A DNA stretch of 64,000 bases from positions 3,524,501-3,588,500 of the forward strand of contig NZ_OY762614.1 in assembly GCF_963666145.1 (NCBI RefSeq), in the 5' to 3' direction. The DNA is from an uncultured Desulfobacter sp. (lineage in GTDB: Bacteria; Desulfobacterota; Desulfobacteria; Desulfobacterales; Desulfobacteraceae). Positions 35,420-44,032 of the stretch are shown in pieces. A program made the translations under genes and the position numbers. The notes under the pieces were generated by a model. The model searched no databases. It had not been told where the DNA came from and saw only the letters and a list, made by a program, of their open reading frames with translations. The stretch's first letter is position 1; every line of letters starts with the position of its first letter.

Positions 35420-36464
35420 CGGGGTTTTGCATGAACAGGCCCAGGGGCTTGTGCGTGATCCCGACCACGCGTTTCCGGTGCTGACCGCCAAGTTTAAATT
35501 AAGCTGGGGCTGCAACCTGCGCTGTGCCATGTGCAACCTCTGGCGCTATGCCCGAGAGGGGCGGGGCGTACCCGGTCTTGATCCCGCACAGGTGTGCCGG
35601 GCCATTTCCGATCTTTATGATCAGGGCCTGAAGAAAGTGCATTTTTCAGGGGGGGAGGTGCTTTTGTATCCCGCCTTTCAGGGTGTGGTGGCCCATGCGC
35701 GCTCCCTGGGTCTCCAGGTCAACCTGACCACCAACGGCACCCTGATCAACAAGGAGACAGCCCGTTTTTTTGTGGATCAGCGGGTGCATACGGTGGCGGT
35801 CTCTCTGGACGGGCCGGACAGCCGGACCCATGATAAAATCCGCGGCGTCAAGGGCGCGTTCAAGTCGGCCATGAACGGCATTGCTATGGTGCGCGAGCGC
35901 AGGGTCAAAAAAGGCCGCGGCCCAAAACTGGCTGTGAATACCGTGGTCACACGAAACACCATGGATCTGCTGGGTGAGATGGTGCTATTGCTCCTTGCCC
36001 AGGGCATTGATGCCTGGCGGATTTTGCCCATTGATACCGAAATCGCAGATCTCAGGCCCACAAAGGAACAGTGGGATGATCTGTTCAAACGGGTACCGGA
36101 ATGGGGCCCCCTGGTCGCAAGGCTTCCGCTGGACTGGTCTTCGAAAAGAAGCGGCGAGCGGGCGGAAAACGGTAAGTACGCCGGCGTGTTTTACGGCAAT
36201 CGGGTGTGCTATGCCCCCTGGTTCAACGTGTTTGTGGATGCCGACGGCAAAATTTATCCCTGCTGTATGGGCAAAGGGCAGATGACACCTTACGCCAATC
36301 TGTTTGACCACACCATGTCCCAGGCCCTGATGTCATCCGGCCGAAAGGAGATCGCCTACTCCATGGCTGCAGGGCACCCATACCCGATCTGCGATTGTTG
36401 TGATGATTTTCTCGAAGAAAATCAAGCTTTTCATACATTGATTCATCCCAAGGAATACCCATGA
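35391..36464 (+). CDS. radical SAM protein with SPASM-like C-terminal domain
   Basis: 357 aa. The radical SAM cluster motif CNLRCAMCNLW lies at ~44-54, followed by FSGGEVLLYP (GGE) and NLTTNGTLI. The C-terminal region has CYAPWFNVFVDADGKIYPCC and later CDCCDDF, cysteines that could hold extra Fe-S clusters as in SPASM peptide- or sugar-modifying enzymes. Such enzymes use the 5'-deoxyadenosyl radical to modify peptides or small molecules. The Tyr/Cys-rich protein encoded two genes upstream is a candidate substrate. The stop overlaps the next start by ATGA. Confidence 0.88.
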   Translation: MHIATLIGRDGVLHEQAQGLVRDPDHAFPVLTAKFKLSWGCNLRCAMCNLWRYAREGRGVPGLDPAQVCRAISDLYDQGLKKVHFSGGEVLLYPAFQGVVAHARSLGLQVNLTTNGTLINKETARFFVDQRVHTVAVSLDGPDSRTHDKIRGVKGAFKSAMNGIAMVRERRVKKGRGPKLAVNTVVTRNTMDLLGEMVLLLLAQGIDAWRILPIDTEIADLRPTKEQWDDLFKRVPEWGPLVARLPLDWSSKRSGERAENGKYAGVFYGNRVCYAPWFNVFVDADGKIYPCCMGKGQMTPYANLFDHTMSQALMSSGRKEIAYSMAAGHPYPICDCCDDFLEENQAFHTLIHPKEYP

Positions 36465-37045
36465 AACGATTTTTATCCTTTTTAACCATCCTGGTTTGTC
36501 TGATTGCAGGATCAGGCTTGTGCCGTGCCGCGGTCAACGATATACATCTCAAACTCTCCTCGGGCGTTGAAACCCGGATTTCAAAAGACGAAGACGGCGC
36601 GTGGACCTGGCAAGCCGGGGCCGAGATGTATACGCTTGCAATGGAAAAAGCGGGGCTTGTGTTTAAACGCGGGCAAACAATCCTGGCAACGGGTCGGATT
36701 AAAGGTGAGGACGTCACCCTGACCACGGCATCGGGCGGCACGTTTCTGGGCCTGAAGTGCCGTGCGGACAAAATCAAGGTGGTGCTGAACGCCTCATCTC
36801 CACCCTGGGAGATCAAGTTCAAAGGTAACAAGGTCAAAATTGTTCACAGCGGCACGGAATACGGCAAGGTTAAATTCTACAGTGAAACAGGAAAGATCAA
36901 AGCCAAAGATTCGCAGGGGAATGCTGTGGCGGAAATGAAGGAGCTCAGTGCCTTGAGTGCCGCTCCCGGCGTCTTCTTAATTGAACCATTGACCCAGGAC
37001 CAGGCGGTATTCTTGGCCCTCTATATTTTATCCGCCGGTAAATAA
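36461..37045 (+). CDS. exported protein of unknown function in the radical SAM/glycosyltransferase cluster
   Basis: 194 aa with a signal peptide (FLSFLTILVCLIAGSGLC, cleaved near RAA). The mature part alternates beta strands and Lys-rich turns (KFKGNKVKIVHSG, YGKVKFYSETGKIKAKDS), suggesting a beta-sandwich or repeat fold, and ends in a hydrophobic segment. A lipoprotein is unlikely since the Cys context is CRAAV. It is coupled by ATGA to the radical SAM gene. No family recognised. Confidence 0.65.
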   Translation: MKRFLSFLTILVCLIAGSGLCRAAVNDIHLKLSSGVETRISKDEDGAWTWQAGAEMYTLAMEKAGLVFKRGQTILATGRIKGEDVTLTTASGGTFLGLKCRADKIKVVLNASSPPWEIKFKGNKVKIVHSGTEYGKVKFYSETGKIKAKDSQGNAVAEMKELSALSAAPGVFLIEPLTQDQAVFLALYILSAGK

Positions 37046-37047
37046 AC

Positions 37048-37993
37048 GTGGCTGGATCGCCGGAAAGACCGGCCCGGCTCGTGCTGTTTGTGGCACCCGG
37101 TTCGGGATTGGGGCATCTGGTCCGCACCGGTGCCCTGGCCCTTGCACTTGAAAAAAAACAGGTCGTCTCCGTCATTGTATCTTCTTCTCCCTTGGCCCAG
37201 GGCTTTTCTCGTATTACAGGGCTGAGTGTGATTTTTGTTCCCCCTGAAACATTGGAAAAAGGATATTGCAGGCCTTGTCCATCGCATCAGCCCCCGTTTG
37301 CTGGTGCTGGACAGCTTTCCTTTGGGGTTTCGCGGGGAATCCTTTGGGGAGCGGTTCTGTTGCCCTGTGGTGTACCTGGCCCGTCGGCTGAAATTCGAAG
37401 CCTATTGTCATAGGCTGACAAGTCTGGGCTGTGGGGTTTATCCCCCGGACATGACCGCCATTATTATTGAAGACCTTGAAGCCTGTCATCAGGAGTGGCT
37501 TGAAAAAAATACAAGGGAGCAGGCCCGGCTCTGGGGGCGCATTCGGTTTCCGGATTCCTTAATCAAAGCACCTGAAATTCCCAAGTCTCTGGGCTCTCTT
37601 TTAGAGAAGGAGCGCGTTCATCTGGTGGTACACAGCGGGCCGGAACATGAAGTGGATCAGCTGATTGTCCGGGCAAAGACGGCAATCCGCGCAGCGGGTG
37701 CGGGCAAGCTGATTGTCATCAATCCCTTTCTGGCCGGCCGGGATGATGCGCCGGACTGCTTTGATTATTTCCCGGCCTCTCTTCTTTATGCAAAAGCACA
37801 TCGGGTATACACCGGTGCCGGATACAATGCCGTGGCCGAAGGGGGCGGGCAGACGGAAAAACACATTGTTGTTCCCTTTGATCGTCATTACGACGACCAG
37901 TTCTGGCGTGCCGGAGACGCCCAAATCGAGTCTCGGGGTGACGGATTGGCCCAGGCCGTTGAAAAAATTGTCGAAATTTCAGGATCATCATAA
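37048..37993 (+). pseudogene. MurG/GT28-like glycosyltransferase gene with a frameshift
   Basis: Two overlapping frames make one protein of about 314 aa. The first (GTG 37048) gives FVAPGSGLGHLVRTGALALAL and ends meaningfully at PPETLEK. The second continues DIAGLVHRISPRLLVLDSF, then LVVHSGPEHEVDQLI and VYTGAGYNAVAEGGG, the donor-domain pattern of GT28/MurG-like enzymes. The frames meet at a run of five A (37256-37260): removing one A restores the full frame. This may be a real mutation, a sequencing error or slippage. Confidence 0.7.
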
Positions 37994-38318
37994 ACTCAAA
38001 CGCGAAGTTTAAAAGCTATGCTTGCTAATTGCTGCTGCTCCAAAGAATTTAGGATAGGTTTACTTTGTACGTCAATAAAATTTGAGTCTGACATCATCAG
38101 TAACAGAAGTAGTCAACATCCCTTTCAATAAGGGCTTTGGGCCACAATCATAGACAAAAAGCTCACCTTACATAATCTTAAATTCGATTCATAAATTGCT
38201 CATTCTGAATTCCAATTCTTAGGAAATGGAAAGAATAAGATTCTTGTAAAAAATATAGTAGGGACGTATACAAAAACATTGATTAACCGAAATTCTATTT
38301 ACAAGGGGCCTTAACCTG
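37994..38318 (+). other. 325-base gap before the membrane-sensor gene
   Basis: AT-rich, no ORF or strong hairpin seen. It separates the glycosyltransferase/radical SAM cluster from the sensor-permease pair and probably holds the promoter of the latter, but no motif was convincing. Confidence 0.4.
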
Positions 38319-39107
38319 ATGTTTTCGATTACGCCTGCAAAAATGCTCCTGATTACAGCAGTGGCTTTAGGCGCCGCTCTATTAGGCTTATTTGACAGGC
38401 TATATGCCTGGCAGTGGCAACATCTTCAATTGCATTCGACAATAGAAACCCTTGGCGGTATGACTGCCTGCCTAATTTCCATAATACTTTTCATCCAATC
38501 CCAGGAAGAGTTAAATACCAGCTCACTTATGCTGGCGACAGGATTTGCGAGCATGGGGGTGCTTGATACAGCCCATGCCATAAGTCAGCTTGGAGATTCT
38601 TTTATTTTTCTTCACAGCGTAGCCAGTCTATCAGGCAGTTTTTTCTTTGCTTCGGTCTTTTTCTGCAAAGGTCGACGATTTGGAAACCTTCATGAACTTC
38701 GTTTTATTTACTTTGGATTTATTACCTTATCGGTTTCGATCGGATTGAGAGCTCTGCTGTTTCCGGGTGATGTACCTCGAATTATGCCTTTGTTTGACGG
38801 TAAATTTACCATGGCAGCAGTGCTGATCAATCTAACGGCAAGCCTTCTGTTTATTGCCTCAGTATTTAAGTTTTATCAGGAGTACCGACAACAAAGAGAT
38901 AAGCGGGATTTGCTTTTTGCTTGTTTGGCTTATCTGTTCGGAATTGCCGCTATGATTTTTCCGTTTTCAAGCCCTTGGAACGGTATGTGGTGGGTCTGGC
39001 ATCTGGTACGACTATCCGCTTTTTTAACCACGCTTGTCTTTATTGCCCGGCAGTATGGAAAATATCTGGGAATAAATGAGAGTGAAAATAAAAAGAATCG
39101 TGCATAA
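38319..39107 (+). CDS. seven-helix membrane sensor-like protein (MASE3-like) without an output domain
   Basis: 262 aa, nearly all membrane. Segments FASMGVLDTAHAISQLGDSF and MWWVWHLVRLSAFLTTLVF recall the MASE3-type sensor domains that normally precede histidine kinase or GGDEF modules; here the protein ends right after the last helix. AAGGGG precedes the start. The stop overlaps the permease start (TAATG), so it may sense or assist the transported compound. Family call is tentative. Confidence 0.6.
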   Translation: MFSITPAKMLLITAVALGAALLGLFDRLYAWQWQHLQLHSTIETLGGMTACLISIILFIQSQEELNTSSLMLATGFASMGVLDTAHAISQLGDSFIFLHSVASLSGSFFFASVFFCKGRRFGNLHELRFIYFGFITLSVSIGLRALLFPGDVPRIMPLFDGKFTMAAVLINLTASLLFIASVFKFYQEYRQQRDKRDLLFACLAYLFGIAAMIFPFSSPWNGMWWVWHLVRLSAFLTTLVFIARQYGKYLGINESENKKNRA

Positions 39108-40009
39108 TGGGAATTTTCTCCTGGCTGCGCAATGCCCCAAAGTATTTGGCCTTTTGGGCGTTAGCTGATGTGATCTACATTTTTTTTGTATCTTCTTTTC
39201 TGGAAACAAATATTCCATTAAGCGTTCCCCAATTTACACTTGTCCATTTGCTGGCCATCGCCGTGGGAACCATGGTCATGTTCGCGGGGCTGGGAGCGGG
39301 TGTGCTCTGGATACCAGTCCTGACCTTTTTACATATCAGACCCTCTGAAGCGGTTGCCATCTCCATATTCACCCAAATTGCCGGAAAAGGTACTGGCTCA
39401 TTGACCTACCTTTTCAACGGGATGGTGGATATGGAAAAAGCTGCAAGCTTTATTCCCATGGCCTTACTGGGAGTGACCCTGGGCTTTTTAGCAGGCTTTT
39501 GTATACCTACGGCCTATGATCGATTCTTGCTCTACATCTTTTTACTGATCGCAGGTTACCTGTTGATGAGAACTATTCAATCCCTTAATACTCAGGATTC
39601 GGATGCCAACAAAAAAATTCCCCCTGGTACTATGCCTCCTTTAAGAAGAAGCTACCCTATTGTTGTCCTCTCTTCATTTTTTACAGGCCTTTTGAGTATT
39701 GGTAATACGGATTGGCTCATCCCCCATATGACGCTCAAGCTCAATATGGAGACATCTCGGGCCGTAGCCACCAGTTTATTTATCATGTTTGTGACTATTT
39801 TATTTTACCTGCTCTTGGTCTGCATTAGTGTCTGGGTTGGAAAGGCAACGTGGCCCCATGGAACATCTTTGTTGTTTGCAACTTGCAGCGGGGTTATTAT
39901 GGGCGGCCAAATCGGTACCCGTTTAATCCGTATCCCATGGCTAAAGAAGCATCAAAAACATACCTTTATTATTTTGCTGGCCATGTCTATCATTCACTTG
40001 ATTTGGTAA
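39107..40009 (+). CDS. TauE/SafE family permease (second copy)
   Basis: 300 aa, about eight helices. Family signature GLGAGVLWIPVLTFLHIRPSEAVAIS in the first repeat and FTGLLSIGNTDWLIPHM with GGQIGTRLIRIPWLKKH in the second. It is shorter than the 380-aa copy at 23.7 kb and distant in sequence, so not a recent duplicate. Probable export of sulfite or an organosulfonate; coupled to the membrane-sensor gene upstream. Confidence 0.8.
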   Translation: MGIFSWLRNAPKYLAFWALADVIYIFFVSSFLETNIPLSVPQFTLVHLLAIAVGTMVMFAGLGAGVLWIPVLTFLHIRPSEAVAISIFTQIAGKGTGSLTYLFNGMVDMEKAASFIPMALLGVTLGFLAGFCIPTAYDRFLLYIFLLIAGYLLMRTIQSLNTQDSDANKKIPPGTMPPLRRSYPIVVLSSFFTGLLSIGNTDWLIPHMTLKLNMETSRAVATSLFIMFVTILFYLLLVCISVWVGKATWPHGTSLLFATCSGVIMGGQIGTRLIRIPWLKKHQKHTFIILLAMSIIHLIW

Positions 40010-40054
40010 AAAAACACCCTGGAAAATCCGGATAAGCAACTTCAGATTCCATTT

Positions 40055-43000
40055 TCAATCAAATATTTCTCTCAATTTAATTGATAAATCCTGATTTGAA
40101 AACGGCTTGCCTATGAAATTCAATCCTTCATCGAGTATTCCTCTGTGTGCAATCACATTGGCGGTATAGCCGGACATATACAAGCATTTCATGTTGGGAA
40201 AGGACAGCAGGATTTTCTCGGCAAGCTCGCGTCCATTCATTGACGGCATAACCACATCAGTTATCAGCAAATCGATTTTGGTGCCCGAGACATTGCTGAT
40301 CCGGATAGCTTCATCGGGCGTGCTTGCCGTCAACACGGTATAACATAGTCTTTCAAGCATCTGCCTAATCATCGTCAGAATAGCCTTTTCGTCTTCCACC
40401 AGGAGAATGGTTTCATGGCCTTTTAGGAGTTCGCCTTGTTTTCTTTCGACTTTTTCTTCGATATTTCCAGAGTATCTCGGCAGATAAATCTTAAAAGTGG
40501 TTCCTTGATCAAGCTCACTGTAAACGTTTATGAATCCATTATTCTGTTTGACAATGCCGTATACGGTTGCCAGACCAAGTCCGGTCCCTTCTCCTTTCTT
40601 TTTTGTCGTAAAAAAGGGCTCAAAAAGATGCATTGATGTTTTCTTATTCATTCCACAGCCACTGTCACTGATACTGATCAAAACATAATTCCCAGGTATG
40701 AAGCCCGTGTGGTGCTCGCAGTAAGCTTCATCAAAGCTGATATTGTCGGTTTCAATGGTGACTTTGCCCACGTCTTTGATGGCATCCCTGGCATTAACAC
40801 AGAGATTGGCCAACATCTGATCAATTTGGGAAGGGTCTATTTTAATGGGCCATAAATCTGTTTTGGGTTGCCATAGCAGATCAATATCTTCTCCTATCAG
40901 CCGCTTCAACATTTTAAGCATACCCTCAATTATATGATTGGAATTAAGGACTTTGGGAGAAATTGTCTGTTTCCGGGCAAACGCCAGTAGCTGGCGGGTA
41001 AGGTCTGATGAACGCTGTGCTGCATTTTGAATTTCCTTCAAATTGGACGCACATGGATGTTCCGGTTTAATATCTTCCAACATTATTTCCGAATTTCCCA
41101 GAATGATACTGAGCATGTTGTTGAAATCATGCGCCACACCACCAGCGAGTCGCCCTATGGATTCCATTTTCTGCGCCTGGGTAAGCTGGGCCTGCAGCTT
41201 TTCTTTTTCCGCTTCAGCCTTTTTGTGTTCGGTTGTGTCTTCGGTAAAGATAATGATGCCCCCGACATCACCTTCTACTCTTCGCCATGGTCTCACTTCC
41301 CAGCGAAACCACCTGACCGAACCGTCTGAGCGTTTGAACCTATCTTCTTCGCCCCGTATGACCTCCCCAGCCAGGCCTCGCCGGTGAATCTTTTTCCAAT
41401 CATCTGAAATTTCAGGAAAAACATTGTAATGAGACAGCCCAACCAAATCATTTCGGTGGAGATTATAGTCCTTCATCCACCGAAGGTTGGCGTTTATGTA
41501 GCACATCTCTCGGTTGAACATGGCCAGAGATACCGGTGCATGGTCGATGAAGATGCGCAGGCATTCTTCACTTTCTCTCAAATGCTTTTCTGCCATCTCT
41601 TGCTCGGTATGGTGTTTTATTAATGACGCGGTCATCTCTTTAAAATTTTCTGTCAGCTCGGACAGTTCTCGGACACGGCTGCCGGGCCATTGAATTTGAG
41701 CTGAATCGTGAAATAATTGTGGCACCGAACGAGTCAGCAGTTGCAGCCTCTTGATGCCGGCAATCAACCGGTTGCTGACTATATGGGAAATAAGAATGGC
41801 GGCAAGGATAAGCAGTGCCTGAATAGTCAGCCAGGCCAGACAGTATTGCGAGGTGGACTTGGCGACCGGCAGCAGGGACGCCTCTACGATAACCCGCCAG
41901 TGGCTCTCCCCGGGTATGCGGCTGTCATTGAAGAGAAAAGAGTCCGTCCACTGTTGCATGACACTGATGTTGGGTCTGGGAGCCGGTTGCCAGAGATGGG
42001 TTTGTGAATTCATGTACCCTTCAGCCTTGATATATGGCTGTGCAAAAGGGGCCATAATGTCGTAATCAGAACGGGTACTCGCGATCACCCTGTTGTGCCC
42101 GTCGACGATTGTGATATGAGTCTCCGGCTTCCTGAGGCTTGCCAGGAGACCGGAGACCCGGTCGACTTCAAGAACCCCGCTGCAATATCCTTTGTACGCG
42201 TTGGCAGAAATAATGGGGGAGACAACCACCACAATCGGCTTAGGTTTTCCGAGCCTGCTCATAATGACATCCGTGATATAGGGTTTCCTGGTCTTTTTCA
42301 TTACCTGGATGTGCGCACGGCCAGACATGTCAATCCCTAAATTAGACCGACCATCCTGGAACAGTGGCGAGTAGGCCACCGTGACAGCCCTGTCGTTGAA
42401 CACTCCCATGCCTTTAAACTCGGGGGTTGCAGACCGGATGACCTCCACGTAGTGTTGCATCTTCTCAAAAGTGTTGTTCTCCGGATCATTCACCAGAGTG
42501 GACAAAATCTGAACGTTATTGTGATGTGTCGCGATCCATTCTCTAAGATTTTTCCGGGCAGACTCTGCCACCCAGGAGACCTGGGACCGGAGCATTTCCA
42601 TGTTGTTGTCCTGGTAGGTCCGAATCGAGTAAACAGACAGAAGGAAAATCGGCAGGATGGCAAAAGCGGCCATGGCATTAAAGAGCAGCTCTGAATAACC
42701 GGTTCGAATGCCTTTGGACTTTTTCAGGTACCTGTAGAGACTGAGTGAGATGGTTGCCAGCAGGGCATTGGTGACTCCGTTGACCGGCTGTTTGAGCATG
42801 ATGAGCAAAGTGCTTTGGACTGAGATCCCCATTACTTGGTGATAAAACAGATAGACCAAAGGGATTCCCAGGACGAACCAGTAAGCCAGATCATACAGGA
42901 CGAGGTTTCCTTTATGTCTGGTGTACAGCCAGGAGACAACAACTGCCTCTCCGGTAAAAATTAGAACAGTCCACGGATGGTTCCAGATCAGGTAGGTGCA

Positions 43001-43192
43001 GGTTCCAGCAATGAACGCGCTGGCAATGCCATAGGCCCTTCCGAGCGACATGATCGCCAGCATGGAGAAGACAGAACCAGAAAGAAACTCCACATTAAAA
43101 AAGAGGTCGATTCGAAACCAATTTCCCCCAACGCCACATACGCAGAAGAGAACAAAAAGGAAAAATCGATTTAAATTCTTCGCTGACGCCAT
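40055..43192 (-). CDS. hybrid sensor histidine kinase with N-terminal membrane, Cache, PAS and receiver domains
   Basis: 1045 aa. Start at 43192 (AAAGGAG at 10 nt); a TTG nine bases earlier is too close to the site. Order: about six membrane helices (1-190), a periplasmic Cache-type sensor (~200-440), one helix (~450), a HAMP-like segment, PAS (~540-660), HisKA with GGVAHDFNNMLSIILGN, ATPase domain (NLCVNARDAI, GCGMNKKT, GEGTGLGLATVYG) and a C-terminal receiver (LLVEDEKAI, DLLITDVVMPSMNG). An extracellular ligand probably drives phosphotransfer to an unknown regulator. Confidence 0.93.
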   Translation of the reverse strand: MASAKNLNRFFLFVLFCVCGVGGNWFRIDLFFNVEFLSGSVFSMLAIMSLGRAYGIASAFIAGTCTYLIWNHPWTVLIFTGEAVVVSWLYTRHKGNLVLYDLAYWFVLGIPLVYLFYHQVMGISVQSTLLIMLKQPVNGVTNALLATISLSLYRYLKKSKGIRTGYSELLFNAMAAFAILPIFLLSVYSIRTYQDNNMEMLRSQVSWVAESARKNLREWIATHHNNVQILSTLVNDPENNTFEKMQHYVEVIRSATPEFKGMGVFNDRAVTVAYSPLFQDGRSNLGIDMSGRAHIQVMKKTRKPYITDVIMSRLGKPKPIVVVVSPIISANAYKGYCSGVLEVDRVSGLLASLRKPETHITIVDGHNRVIASTRSDYDIMAPFAQPYIKAEGYMNSQTHLWQPAPRPNISVMQQWTDSFLFNDSRIPGESHWRVIVEASLLPVAKSTSQYCLAWLTIQALLILAAILISHIVSNRLIAGIKRLQLLTRSVPQLFHDSAQIQWPGSRVRELSELTENFKEMTASLIKHHTEQEMAEKHLRESEECLRIFIDHAPVSLAMFNREMCYINANLRWMKDYNLHRNDLVGLSHYNVFPEISDDWKKIHRRGLAGEVIRGEEDRFKRSDGSVRWFRWEVRPWRRVEGDVGGIIIFTEDTTEHKKAEAEKEKLQAQLTQAQKMESIGRLAGGVAHDFNNMLSIILGNSEIMLEDIKPEHPCASNLKEIQNAAQRSSDLTRQLLAFARKQTISPKVLNSNHIIEGMLKMLKRLIGEDIDLLWQPKTDLWPIKIDPSQIDQMLANLCVNARDAIKDVGKVTIETDNISFDEAYCEHHTGFIPGNYVLISISDSGCGMNKKTSMHLFEPFFTTKKKGEGTGLGLATVYGIVKQNNGFINVYSELDQGTTFKIYLPRYSGNIEEKVERKQGELLKGHETILLVEDEKAILTMIRQMLERLCYTVLTASTPDEAIRISNVSGTKIDLLITDVVMPSMNGRELAEKILLSFPNMKCLYMSGYTANVIAHRGILDEGLNFIGKPFSNQDLSIKLREIFD

Positions 43193-43570
43193 TGATGTCA
43201 ATCTCCTTTAAAAAACATTATTCTCCATTTTAGGTTCGCTGTCATACATTGCATGGAATTCACAGCAACGAGTCTTTTCTCATAACAATGCGAATCGAAA
43301 CTTGATTCCGGCCTCTTTGGAGGGCACTTTCTTGGATCTTTTTTATACTGAATTTGAGACCTTTTATACCATATGCGATAAGGTAAACCAAGGTTTCAAG
43401 AATGCTGACGGCCAAATCATTAGTTTTGAATAAAAAGAGCAATATCAGAGCCTACAATGATGGTATTCAGTGTCACTGCTCCGGATTTTAAACCAGGCAG
43501 GAATAACAGAAGTATCCAACGCCTTCAATGACAAGCATCACGGCGTTTATGTATAGACAAAGTCAACACT
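43193..43570. other. intergenic, start of accessory region
   Basis: A minus-strand ORF of 60 codons from TTG (43442-43260) has no ribosome site and no recognisable fold; I do not call it. The region leads from core genes into the structured segment at 43571. Confidence 0.4.
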
Positions 43571-43857
43571 CTAACGATGCGGATGAGGGGCCGGGTTTAG
43601 GCCAAGAAGCCTGTAGCCTAAGGTCCGGTCCATCCGCCTTGGATATGTGGCGCGGGTTACAGGCTCCCCTGTCGCCCCTATCCACTCGGCGGCAAGATCA
43701 TAAGCCGCCGGTAAGTGTGAATCCTGTGGCGATCCACCACAGGGCTGCCTGTGGGGCTGCAGTCCCCGTCATTTGTAAAGCGGCCAGGCGGCTCAGCCGC
43801 ATCGATATGTGGATGTTAGCGTCCACATATCGCGATGATCACCGGTTTATCCGGTGC
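43571..43857 (+). ncRNA. highly structured non-coding segment (candidate ncRNA)
   Basis: About 290 bases, GC-rich inside AT-rich flanks. A closing stem pairs CGATGCGG (43575-43582) with CCGCATCG (43797-43804), extended by TGAG with CTCA. Inside are a TTAGGC/GCCTAA helix, a CCGCC-GGATA-GGCG-ACAGG arm with matching partners (43634-43692), and a CCTGTGG/CCACAGG-type hairpin (43723-43743). After it come an 11-bp perfect hairpin (43803-43832) and a CACCGG/CCGGTG hairpin (43840-43856). No ORF is convincing. The multi-branched layout suggests RNA; size and style recall the HEARO/omega-RNA class, but no IscB gene is present. CTAAC and GTTAG near the ends would also allow an attC-like site. Strand is a guess. 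Confidence 0.45.
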
Positions 43858-44032
43858 ATTATTTTGTTATAAATATTTTGCAACAAGAGTCAAAAGTCGA
43901 CTTGACCCCTCTTCGTGTCCCCGGAACTTGCCCAAAATTGGACTTTTAAGTCATATCCCCTGACCCGTTGATCTTTGGCACTTATCCAACATTAAACACC
44001 ATGGGTATAAAGTAAAAACCTATTCACACCTA
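43858..44032. other. AT-rich spacer after the helicase remnant
   Basis: No ORF or strong structure seen between the structured segment and the stop of the helicase gene. Confidence 0.4.

Noticed and set aside
43260..43442. 60-codon minus-strand ORF upstream of the hybrid kinase
   Set aside because: TTG start, no ribosome site and no recognisable fold; treated as chance.
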